Of a stretch of DNA of 64,000 bases, positions 10,713 to 19,893 are shown piece after piece. The translations under genes were made by a program, and so were the position numbers. The stretch spans positions 1 to 64,000 of the forward strand of contig JASCIV010000015.1 in assembly GCA_030374735.1 (NCBI GenBank). Direction: 5' to 3'. The first letter of the stretch is position 1; each line of letters starts with the position of its first letter. Source of the stretch: Gracilaria caudata (taxonomy: Eukaryota > Rhodophyta > Florideophyceae > Gracilariales > Gracilariaceae). The notes beneath the pieces were generated by a model that saw only the letters and a program-made list of their open reading frames with translations, had not been told where the DNA came from and searched no databases.

Positions 10713-11981
10713 ATGCGGTTTGTTTCTTGTTATTTCACTGTTTTCCTTTTGCTAGCTCCCTGCGGTGCTTTTGAGGTGTGTGTTATCCCTACTCAGGTAT
10801 TGCACAATGGAAAGTGCTTTCCTCCATGTCAACCCGGATTTGAAGGCAACGATGAGGCATGTGTAGTGGTTGAATCACTTAATGATGACGTGAACAGCGT
10901 AACTAGCAGTTTGAATTACGTTCGAGGCCCTGGCGTGGACTTGATGCCATGCTCTTCGGAAAGTTTCAGTCGAAGTGTTGCACCCACAGAAAACAATGAA
11001 GACTCATTTTCGATGATTATTCTCAATGATCCCCAACTGGTCTGGTGGCGGGATCCCAGCGATGGAGAACAATGCCAGGGAGAAGAAGTGTGCAAGCGCA
11101 GAAATGCTGAACAAGAAGCATTGGATCAGGTGCGCGCGATGAACTCGATCACAGACCTACAGTTTTGGCCTGGAGGGAACGAAGCCATAAGTCGTCCGAT
11201 AGGCGTGATCATCAATGGCGATCTGACGCAGTACTTTCATCCTCATGAATTTGAACTGTTTCAGAAATACTACTCGATGGACAGCAATAGTGTACACGAG
11301 GATGCATTGCAATATCCGTTATTTGTTGGTCTTGGAAATCATGATTATGCAAACAATGTGAATGACTGCTGGTGGTGGCAAGAAGAGCGATACTTGCTGC
11401 GTACTACAAACGGCTGCGCGCAGAAAGCCGTGGACTACATGAAGGGTATGATTTCATGCGGTACCTCTGCTTCTTTTTCAGCAAGTGAAGTGGAGAGCTA
11501 CGACTCTGGGAGCTTGGCTTACTCATGGAACTACAATGAGTACCATTTTATTCAGCTACACAACTATGCAACGTACACGAGCATTGAATCAATTGGGATT
11601 TCAAGTTCGATGAAGTGGCTCGAAGAGGATCTAGAGCAGGCGGTTGCTGATGGTCGAAAGATAATATTGAATGTTCACGACTTAAATGACAAAATGGATG
11701 AATCAGAACTTGATGCATTTTTGGAGGTGCTGGAGGGTGCGAACGTTTTGGCAATATTCTGCGGACATGTTATAAGCGAGAATAATGTTGGATACCAGGG
11801 TAACTTTGGCTCCATCCCTGTGTTCCGAGGGGGCCATGGCGGAGAGAAGAATCGGAACAGATTTTTACTGGTGCATTTTGCATCCGAGTATCTAAGGGTC
11901 TTGGTAGTTAACAGCTTTGGAGGAATTCCACGCTTTGAAGGCGTTGGCGACGATATTTATGATAGGACCATTTATTTCTAG
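10713..11981 (+). CDS. secreted calcineurin-like metallophosphoesterase
   Basis: The gene encodes 422 residues. The frame is open further upstream, but the ATG at 10713 starts a good signal peptide (MRFVSCYFTVFLLLAPCGAF) and lies after the TATA box. A short Cys-rich, EGF-like stretch (about 20-60) precedes the metallophosphoesterase domain. Its metal-binding blocks are present in order: NDPQ (family D-x-H/Q), NGDLTQ, GLGNHDY, NVHD and CGHV. The first block has Gln where many members have His; a D-x-Q form also occurs in the CPPED1-type branch. Substrate specificity cannot be told from sequence. The protein is probably extracellular or in the endomembrane lumen. It lies alone between the two copies of the duplicated gene pair. 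Confidence 0.85.
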   Translation: MRFVSCYFTVFLLLAPCGAFEVCVIPTQVLHNGKCFPPCQPGFEGNDEACVVVESLNDDVNSVTSSLNYVRGPGVDLMPCSSESFSRSVAPTENNEDSFSMIILNDPQLVWWRDPSDGEQCQGEEVCKRRNAEQEALDQVRAMNSITDLQFWPGGNEAISRPIGVIINGDLTQYFHPHEFELFQKYYSMDSNSVHEDALQYPLFVGLGNHDYANNVNDCWWWQEERYLLRTTNGCAQKAVDYMKGMISCGTSASFSASEVESYDSGSLAYSWNYNEYHFIQLHNYATYTSIESIGISSSMKWLEEDLEQAVADGRKIILNVHDLNDKMDESELDAFLEVLEGANVLAIFCGHVISENNVGYQGNFGSIPVFRGGHGGEKNRNRFLLVHFASEYLRVLVVNSFGGIPRFEGVGDDIYDRTIYF

Positions 11982-14065
11982 AAGGTTGTCAGGGCGTTAT
12001 CAAACTCATCTGTTTTGAGCTTGGCTGAACATTGCACAACTTTTGTGCATCTGATTGTAACTAGAGGGTGCGCTGTTAATCTCGCCCCGTTCTTTTCGAA
12101 CAACGAAACATAGCAAACAAAGCACGGTCACGTTGCCAGTAATTTTAAACAGACACCAGCATACAAGGGTGTGAGGGAAGGTTACCCTTCGTAGTATTGT
12201 AGATCGGCATCAAAGCATCATATAAGTCTATCAACACCCTCATGATGATGTAGCACAGTGGTTTTTGGGGTAGGTACAGTATGATACCACTGGAGGACAG
12301 CCACTCTCATGCCTTTCTACGAAATGTTTTCTTTATGTACGACAGGATCAACTATTGCGTACTGTATCTGGCTTATCCGATTGTAGCTACCCTTGTACGC
12401 ACACGCACGAAAGGCGTGGCGAGCCTCACCCTCAAGTCATTGTCGTACGAAGATCGTATTTGCCCATGATGTTCAACCTTTTTGATTCGAAGGACAAGAG
12501 CACCATGGTCGAAGTTGACGCTTCATCAGGCTATCCTGATCACCCATCGTGCCCCTTTGGTAATGATGGTGATCGAAAGGAAAAGAAGTGGTTCCCTAAG
12601 TTACAGAAGGGGAACTGGAACCCGCGGAATCCAGAAAGGCAAAGGAGACTGTCATTGACTCTCTGGGAGTTGTATTAGAATTTTGGAGGTTGTTAGTGAA
12701 TGTTTGGGGTTTAATGCTGTTGATCAACGGTTGATGGCGATGGTGCTCAAGAAATAGAGACAGAGACAGGAAGAAGACCAACATTCGGCACTGGGGATTC
12801 CAGACCGATCCTTGATGTCAGAACTAGCCCAGCTCAAAGTGTCATAGCTTCGCATTTGGGATGGGATGCGGCGTGTGTCAACTTGACGTGTCCGAAGGTG
12901 CACATGGGCTGAACGTTCATCCCTGCCAGAATTCAGCGCTTGCTCGACCTCTTACATCTCAGGAAACAAAGCACTTAGCGGAGCAAACTCCCCACGATAG
13001 CATGCTATGACGATAGTTCTTCCCGGCTTTAATCGAACTACGTTTTCGCCAAACGAACGCTTGTTTCAGGTGCGACCGCTTTCCGCACACACTGCAATCC
13101 GTCGTAACTAGACATCACCGTATTCGCACGCTTTCACGGTAATGAACTCCGCGATGCAATCATCCCGCACTTGTTTTCCTTCATCTTGCAACAGTGTTCG
13201 TGCTAAGCTTATGCGATGAACGCTACCGTCATTTATCCAAGAGGGCGAACCAACACAACTCGTTAGCGCGAACGGTCACACCCTCCCCCACAACGCGCAT
13301 ATCGTAAGCCGCCGTCGCGCTCTCCCTGTGTCAACCTGCACCCAATCTCCGTTGGTCTGCGTTTTTCAGTGTTTACAGTCAACACGCATTGCAAACGTTT
13401 TTCCTTGGCTTGGAGAGCACTTGAAAGTTTCATTTCGCCACTCTTTTGCTTAGGGTCGTAACCCACGCACAGTTTCGTCCGATTGTTTCGAGGCAACGAC
13501 AGTTGTTTGCTTCTGCTTGCCATGGAACGGGTTGTGAGTCTTAATCGGCGCTTCTTTTGCATGATGCACGAGAGTTTGAATGAAGTTTTTCGCAGTTGAA
13601 TCTTGACTTGCTGTTCGCCTACGATTACACGCTCTTATCCGGTTAATATCACCTTACCAGATGCCCAGCACGCAAGGAAAAACAGGTCCGGAGAGCACAA
13701 TCAGGCCCGAAACCGCGACCATGATTATCCCTATCCAACATCTTCGCACCTAATCCCCAAAAGTTGGTCCCGAATGAAGTCGAGGTTAACGTCCACGCAA
13801 ATAATGTCCACGCTCAACCGGCCGGAACGCACCTCATATTCCAGTTGTGGATGTAAATGTCAACCTCCTGTTCGTTACGTCCGACTGATCCGGAGTGAAT
13901 CGCGTAACTATACTCGCCATTGTGCGTCACCACTGAAGACATCTCATCGCCGTCAGCAAGAGTGGCCGAACTTATCACATGGCGAGCACCAGCAATAGTC
14001 GCCGCGCGCGCAGCGGCAAACGTGCCAGGCGCCACGCTCTTTCTCTGCCGTCACGACGTTTACGT
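11982..14065. other. intergenic region without supported gene
   Basis: Frames such as 12355-12678 (plus) and 13263-13562 (minus, ATG at 13562) are open but match nothing I recognise. The last 250 bases may hold decayed C-terminal sequence of the broken carotenoid oxygenase: a minus-strand frame at 13814-14035 has weak resemblance only. Confidence 0.5.
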
Positions 14066-14964
14066 TTAACAAAAGCTACGGAAAACACATTCTGCACGAT
14101 GTGCGCGTCGCGGATGCCGTCGGGAGCAAGAGCGGGCTATGCAGCAACGACCTGGTGTTGGAAGGACCCTGAGATCGTGAACAACGCCTGTCTCCCCTAA
14201 TAGCACGATGCTGTTTGCGTGCGGTGGCATTGTGGTTTTGTCTTTGGTGGTGCGGATGTTGGGTAGAATGAAGCGAGTGACGGATGAATTTGGTAGTTTA
14301 GCCTTTCTCTTGATGCTGTCTTCCATGTAGACTGAGGCCATTTCCTTGGCATCCATTGTACAGCACCAATCCAACACAATGTCATCTCCCTGTTCAAACG
14401 CTGTGACGCTATGCAGGGCGGAGAACGTCTCATGCGTGAAAGTTTGTACAATACCACCTCTCTTTCGCGATACCACCACAAATTTCACATCCTCATCATC
14501 CACAATCTCGATAGCATTTCCAATCGAGAAGGATAACAAGAGCGGAGCAAGGTTAAGGCGATTGGGTGCTTCATATAACACGCTCTATCACGAATGGTAG
14601 CCAGAATAGAAGTTTCTCCCGATATTTTGGTACAGAACACTTGATATTCCGTGGTGCCCGGTTGACACAACCACACCACGTTATAATACTCGCCAGTCTT
14701 CTCGTCATTCATACCATGTCCCATACTAACCCCACCGCCCAACTTGGGGTGAAGCTCCGAAAAGCGGAACTGACGCAACGGTCTCAGACTATCCGGATGC
14801 ACGATCTGCGCAGCGGCGACATCAGTGCGTGCGCACAAGCCCTTGCCAGGAATATGCTCCAAGCCAATGACGTAGTTGGCGTACGGCTGTTGAGTAGCAG
14901 GATCCAATGCCGGCGGTCGCCAATCAACAAGCTGTTGCCACACCGACTTGTTGCTCGTATTCAA
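14066..14964 (-). pseudogene. broken carotenoid-cleavage-dioxygenase-like gene
   Basis: Two minus-strand frames carry successive parts of a carotenoid oxygenase (RPE65/CCD family). The first, 14964 to about 14590, has the central portion with MGHGMNDEKTGEYYN, matching the family's first iron-His block. The second, about 14577 to 14066, begins VLYEAPNRLNL and continues to ALHSVTAFEQGDDIVLD, matching the next iron-His block. The frames join out of phase, with a stop codon in the second frame just before the join. The family's intervening block with the His of an HSFxLT-type motif is missing, so a small deletion plus frameshift is the simplest reading. Both flanks are too decayed to align by eye. 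An intron is possible but would not restore the missing block. Confidence 0.6.
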
Positions 14965-16022
14965 GCGAAAGTTTCTGCAGCACTATGCTCGGCGGTGTCT
15001 ACGGACAGACTGGCAGTCATGGGCGTGCAGACGCGACTCGACGCGCGATGTACGCGGCGCGGGAGCGCGGACGATTGTGACGCGGTGTGGATGGACGGAC
15101 CACAAGCAGGGGCGATGACGCGCATGCGGGCGCTTTGCGCAGGTGTGGGTGCATGGCGGATGAAGGTGGGCGCCCGGTTGTTGCGTATGAGCGACGCGAC
15201 GTCTCTGCCGTCAAGTCTGCCACCACTCTTTGATACCTTCACACCTTCACAGCTCCGACGCAGCGACGAGGCCGTCGTGACGACAGGAACATCATGATGA
15301 TCATGTGAGATAAATTATCCAGAAGAATCTTTTTTGGGGAGAGGGTTACAAGCTGTGACGCACGGCCCGTGACCGTCACGGAAACCGTTATCGACAGTTT
15401 TACCTTCGCACCGGAAAGTTCGCAGTTAACAATCAAATGATTGCAACAATTTCCTGACGGAGAGAATGCATTCTTTCTGTCTGCGTGTAATTCGTGCATT
15501 CGTATCTTTCCTTCTTCGCCTTCTGAGGTCACGTTCTGGCGCAAATAGTGCGAGGGAACAGGTAAGAGTACCACTCTTTAAGAAAGGAGGTAGTCCGGAA
15601 AATGTCAGATTCTAACATTATAAGAGGATACCAACACAAACACTTCTGTTTTGCTCACAAGTTGTAGAGTTTGGATGGATATTTATTACGAGACAAAGAT
15701 ATGCATCATAGAAGTAGATTTGAGTGTTGTTTACGTCCAACATGAAAAAAAAGGAATCTACAAGAACTTAACAGAGTCTGACGCCGTGATGCAGCGTTCT
15801 ACTAGAGACACCGGACATCATGATGATCATCATGCACGCTGCAGTGCGTGAATTGCGTATTTTCTCCACTCCAAACCTTCACGGGGTGTTACAAAGAATT
15901 ACAGAATTAGGACAAATGCGCGCTAAATATAGACGCCTTCGGAACACGTATCGTCGCACACTTCCAATACGTGTTCGTTCCAGTTTCCATGCTTCAAAGG
16001 TAGAACCTGTTCCGCGAAATGG
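14965..16022. other. intergenic region with repeated ATCATGATGATCAT element
   Basis: The part next to 14965 is GC-rich and may be the decayed 5' part of the broken oxygenase. A 16-base direct repeat, ACATCATGATGATCAT, occurs at 15289-15304 and 15815-15830. Each overlaps a palindrome (15293-15305 and 15819-15834). No gene is supported. Confidence 0.5.
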
Positions 16023-16970
16023 CTATAGCCCAGCTCTTACAGCCACGGTCAGAAGCGTCTCTTCTACTTTTGTGCCATACCGAGCAGAAAACGCTGCAAA
16101 CTCCAAATCCTTTGTTCCAGATGCAATTCTTAGTTTTCGTTTGTAACGAGGACTGTTGACATGCATCACTCTTCTTTGGCATTCGACTTGCGAGCAGTAT
16201 GAACTCATCATCATCGATTGGCCTTTGTACACCACAATATGGCCAGGCGTTGCGCAGCTTTCATTGATGTCGCACAATACGTGTGCCTCATAAGAGCTTT
16301 CGTAGAGGAGAAGCTCCGAAGCCATGTGACGTAGAAACTTGGAGGCAATGCACACATTTGTGCGCAGATTATCTTCAGCAACTGTCCCGGAGTCAGATGA
16401 CTGGTTTGTTGCATTTGGTACGCTGGAGCTGGTTCCCGTTTCTGAAGATGGATCTGTGGAATTTGGAGAAGGTTTTAGTAACACCTCTGATGAGGTGTTT
16501 TGGCTTTTGCTTGACCCGTGTGTAGGAACTGAAGACGAAGCACAAAACGATACTTGCAGAACCCTAACGCATTCCGCACCACTTCTCAGACACTGCGAGT
16601 TTCCTGAACACGTTTTAAGCGATTCCATGAAGCGTGTCTGAGACTTATCTATGCACATTTTCATATTAAGCGAAACCACCTGCCGGAACACCTGTTCTAT
16701 AAGAGAGCGAGGAATGGTAGTGCAAGTTTCGAAGCGGTTACATGAACCCTGAACGGTGCAAAAAACGTTTGATAAATCTGTGGGAGCACACCCACAGTAC
16801 GTTTCCTCTTTCGTGCAGGGCACATTGCCAAGAATATTAGAGGATCCTCGGCACTGGTGTCCCTTGATGCAGTCTTTGTCGCCAAAACACCTGGCCAGAG
16901 TTCCACCGGCGGCGAGAGAAGGAACCAAATTGAGTAGCAGTACGAGAGTGACAAGCGCAGTAACCGGCAT
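16023..16970 (-). CDS. secreted Cys-rich protein, copy 2 (unknown function)
   Basis: The gene encodes 315 residues from an ATG at 16970. The signal peptide and first 24 residues match copy 1, and the C-terminal 115 residues differ at only a few positions. The Cys-rich middle (about 25-150) keeps the cysteines but shows many substitutions. The Ser/Thr/Pro linker is about ten residues shorter. The intact frame and kept cysteines argue against decay. It is divergent from the membrane-protein gene at 17995, as in copy 1. Function is unknown. Confidence 0.85.
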   Translation of the reverse strand: MPVTALVTLVLLLNLVPSLAAGGTLARCFGDKDCIKGHQCRGSSNILGNVPCTKEETYCGCAPTDLSNVFCTVQGSCNRFETCTTIPRSLIEQVFRQVVSLNMKMCIDKSQTRFMESLKTCSGNSQCLRSGAECVRVLQVSFCASSSVPTHGSSKSQNTSSEVLLKPSPNSTDPSSETGTSSSVPNATNQSSDSGTVAEDNLRTNVCIASKFLRHMASELLLYESSYEAHVLCDINESCATPGHIVVYKGQSMMMSSYCSQVECQRRVMHVNSPRYKRKLRIASGTKDLEFAAFSARYGTKVEETLLTVAVRAGL

Positions 16971-17994
16971 GGTTAGTGCTAGCGCGCGAAGTTGTTGGTG
17001 TTGAAGACAGGCGGCCGCTCAGTGCAAAGATCGCGCCTGGGGCTCTAGCAATTCCAGACTTGGGGAGTAGAACTTTTCCCGGTCTTATGTTGTTTCTATG
17101 AGTCCTGCAGCATATAACATGTGGGTTTGACGACAGCCAATCCCTTGCTGAACGCCGGACACGTTAACAGCTGTGATTTTACAGTGAGCGGAAAGCCTCC
17201 AAAGACAGGGGATTTAACAATAGCATTATACCGAAGGTAGACATGATTGCTGTTTTGCCTCGGATGAAAAAGACTGAACCCCGTTTTTCTTCATTACACT
17301 TTTGTTGGGTGTGTCTCCTTCCCCGGCGGAATCACCAGGGAAGGAGAAAAGGCCCTGGAAGGAGGCACACCCACTCTTACATTACCGAGGTGATACGTGT
17401 TGCACTCACGTCTAATCTAAGCGGAGATGCATTGCTTGGAGTTCCTGAAACGTTGCAAAAAGGTGGGATTCAACGGACAAATTCACATCGGTAGCCTTTT
17501 GCGGTAAAAGCGTTTCTGTCTTTTTTTCAACTCGAGTACTTGAGTGATATTAACATTATACCCATTATCGACCCCTTGACACTGTGTCAGGGGCCAATAA
17601 CTCGGTGCCCCTAAAAGTACCACGTTGTCCTCCAATGTAAAAGCGTCTCTTCAATGAAGTACGGGCGTGTTTCTGGTCAGCATTACATCTTTGGTAGCTA
17701 ACCAAAAAGCATCGCTTTGTCCTCCGATGCTATCCTTATACCCCTGTAAAACGTATGGTCAGTGAGGTATATTTGTGTTTCTCGGTAAACCTTTCGTATC
17801 TCACCGAAAAGATTTCTTCTTCTTCTTTCTTGCGAGCTAGCCAGCAGGCCTTCATGCGGTGCGTACGTGCCGCTGGAAGTGGGGGAGATACAGAAGCAGC
17901 GTAACACTAGCCCTCTTACCCTTCAATCAGCTACACTGCTCCTTTTGGCTCTACCCATTATCAACCAAAGATTCTCTTCACTGACTATTGGAAA
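16971..17994. promoter_or_regulatory. divergent promoter region of gene pair, copy 2
   Basis: This 1-kb region has two hairpin-forming elements: long arms at 17307-17322 and 17357-17372, and an imperfect CCCCTTGACAC / GTGTCAGGGG pair at about 17572-17593. A motif also present in copy 1 occurs twice here. No strong TATA box was seen. Confidence 0.5.
17307..17372. repeat. nested inverted repeat, 16-bp arms
   Basis: The outer arms GGGTGTGTCTCCTTCC (17307-17322) and GGAAGGAGGCACACCC (17357-17372) differ at one position. An inner pair CCAGGG (17335-17340) / CCCTGG (17353-17358) partly overlaps the right arm. It lies in the divergent promoter of copy 2, and I did not find it in copy 1. Confidence 0.8.
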
Positions 17995-19533
17995 ATGGTC
18001 CTTGAAACAAATATTTCGCTTCCAGTCTTCAACGTTCTCAAATATATTATCGTTTTCTCTTTCATTGACGTTGTTGTCAGATTATGCATCAACCAGTTGA
18101 ATGTATTCTATCGAAAGTTCAGTATTTCCAGGGGACGTTCCGTACCTTTAGGAGGTATAGCCATCGACCGCTTCAGTCTTTTTTCTCCCTCTTTCTCAAG
18201 GCTCACTTTTCTTCCCCTGATGATAATTTTGCTGTCTTTTTGTACTTATGCAATCGAGATAATGCTTGAATTTTCCACGGATTCGTTCGTGAGGGATATC
18301 AGTGAGCCCGAGGTGTTGGACATTCTCGTGAACACTCATGGCACTTGTGGATTTGCCGAAGTATCTGAGAGTGGAGCTCCTGAGTATATGGCACGAATTG
18401 GAGACAACTGCGTTGTCTACTCAGAAGAGAAAAATGATCAGGTGTATATTTTGTATGCTCCAGTGTGGATAAGACGGGGAGGAGCCGTTTTCCCACATTG
18501 TATTCATACTGATGACAACGAGCTAGTTCGGGAACCCGCGATTTACACCAATCAAAATCTGGATGTGCGCGAGTCTTCCTTCATCGCCGAACTCAAAGCA
18601 AATTCATTTGGATCAAACGTAGACGAAATGGATAGTTTCATTACTGTCGTTGGGAGAAACACGGACATTGCCGTAGTGAAGAAACAAACCTCGAACAACA
18701 ACACGTTCAGTACGGGACTGCTTTTAACAAGAATTCCGAACACAAAGATAACATGCATGGGGAACGTTTTTGGACGATTCGGAGCAGGTCAATTGAAAGC
18801 AGAGCTTACATTTTGTGTGTATGGTGAACTGCCATATGACGACAAGACAGATTTCTTGTATCTGTCCGGATCTGCGTGGATACCGAAAGACGCTGAGTTT
18901 ATCACGGAAGATTGGGAGGTAAAGATCGCTTCCACTGTTGGTCGTGAAATCAGAGATTTCGGGAAGGGAATAGTTTCTGATACGGTTTTGAGGCACACAG
19001 CATACGCGACGTTTTTGGGCCTTACCTTCAATCGCAACGATCAATCCATTCAAAGATACGCATTAGTTTACAAATACTGCAAACTTCTCAAAGTTCCGGG
19101 CACACGCTCAGTGTGGAAGAGGCGGGTAGTACCGAAGGCAAAAGCAATTTCAACCGTTCGCGTTCAGATAGAGGAATGGGCCATCATTCTTGTTGTCTGC
19201 TGGCCATTGTTTTTGTGTCTATTAGTGGGCTTGTTTCAGTGCTTCTTAAGAAAGCAACAAATGCCGCGGTATGTATTCGGAGAAAACGAGATAGGCAAAC
19301 ATTGGTTTAATGACATGAGACGCAGGAGGAAGAGTCTGACAGAGGAGGAAGTAAGGCAGGTTGATGAGCAACGAAAGTGCTGCAGTGTATGGAGAAGCAT
19401 TGCGGGAAGGTTTTCAAATCAACTCTTTCTATCGGTTGATTCGGGAGCAATCGAAGATTTTGTGACGATCACAAGCGGTCCCAAGCATATTCGAAGATCT
19501 GTGGGAAAGCCTTTCGCGTCAGTAGATGTTTAA
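17995..19533 (+). CDS. three-span membrane protein with large ectodomain, copy 2 (unknown function)
   Basis: The gene encodes 512 residues from an ATG at 17995. It has the same layout as copy 1: spans at about 8-30, 70-91 and 395-415, an ectodomain of about 300 residues and a basic cytoplasmic-type tail. The N-terminal 165 residues are nearly identical to copy 1, including at DNA level. The central ectodomain carries clustered substitutions, including some cysteine gains and losses. The tail ends with the shared pattern of SVDSG..EDF and RS.GKPF.SVD. No family is recognised. Both copies are intact and probably functional. Confidence 0.85.
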   Translation: MVLETNISLPVFNVLKYIIVFSFIDVVVRLCINQLNVFYRKFSISRGRSVPLGGIAIDRFSLFSPSFSRLTFLPLMIILLSFCTYAIEIMLEFSTDSFVRDISEPEVLDILVNTHGTCGFAEVSESGAPEYMARIGDNCVVYSEEKNDQVYILYAPVWIRRGGAVFPHCIHTDDNELVREPAIYTNQNLDVRESSFIAELKANSFGSNVDEMDSFITVVGRNTDIAVVKKQTSNNNTFSTGLLLTRIPNTKITCMGNVFGRFGAGQLKAELTFCVYGELPYDDKTDFLYLSGSAWIPKDAEFITEDWEVKIASTVGREIRDFGKGIVSDTVLRHTAYATFLGLTFNRNDQSIQRYALVYKYCKLLKVPGTRSVWKRRVVPKAKAISTVRVQIEEWAIILVVCWPLFLCLLVGLFQCFLRKQQMPRYVFGENEIGKHWFNDMRRRRKSLTEEEVRQVDEQRKCCSVWRSIAGRFSNQLFLSVDSGAIEDFVTITSGPKHIRRSVGKPFASVDV

Positions 19534-19893
19534 CACCGTCCGCTTCGGAGTTGAGTCAGGTCTTTTGAAGAGCCGCGATGCGCGTCTTCAAAAAAACCTG
19601 CCGGACATGAGTGGTAAATAATAATTAAGCAGAATAAGGACATTACATCCATCCACATTCAATTACACTGCGGAACAACGAAGCACAGCAACTGTTTGGC
19701 ACCTTCACGGTGCCACGAACTTTAAACAGACACCAACGTCGTATCGTACAAACGAAACAAAAATTGTATGCTCAGCTCTGCAAAAGCTCAAAAGGTAACT
19801 CTGCCCCCACCCTCACACCCCACCCTCAGCGCAGGAGAAGAAAAGAAAAGGCAAAGAACACCTCCAAAAAGCACAGAGCGTTCGCATAGCCAT
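19534..19893. other. short intergenic region
   Basis: This separates the AT-richer duplicated locus from the GC-rich gene-dense part. A short hairpin, CTTTTGAAGAGC / GCGTCTTCAAAA, lies just after the copy 2 stop codon. No gene is seen. Confidence 0.5.

Larger units (their letters stand above)
15925..19540. repeat. segmental duplication, copy 2 of the divergent gene pair
   Basis: This block is the counterpart of 5950-9420, in the same orientation about 10 kb downstream. Both genes are intact. The divergent promoter is longer than in copy 1, partly through local duplication of a motif beginning CCTCCAATGT near 17631 and CCTCCGATGC near 17718. Confidence 0.9.
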
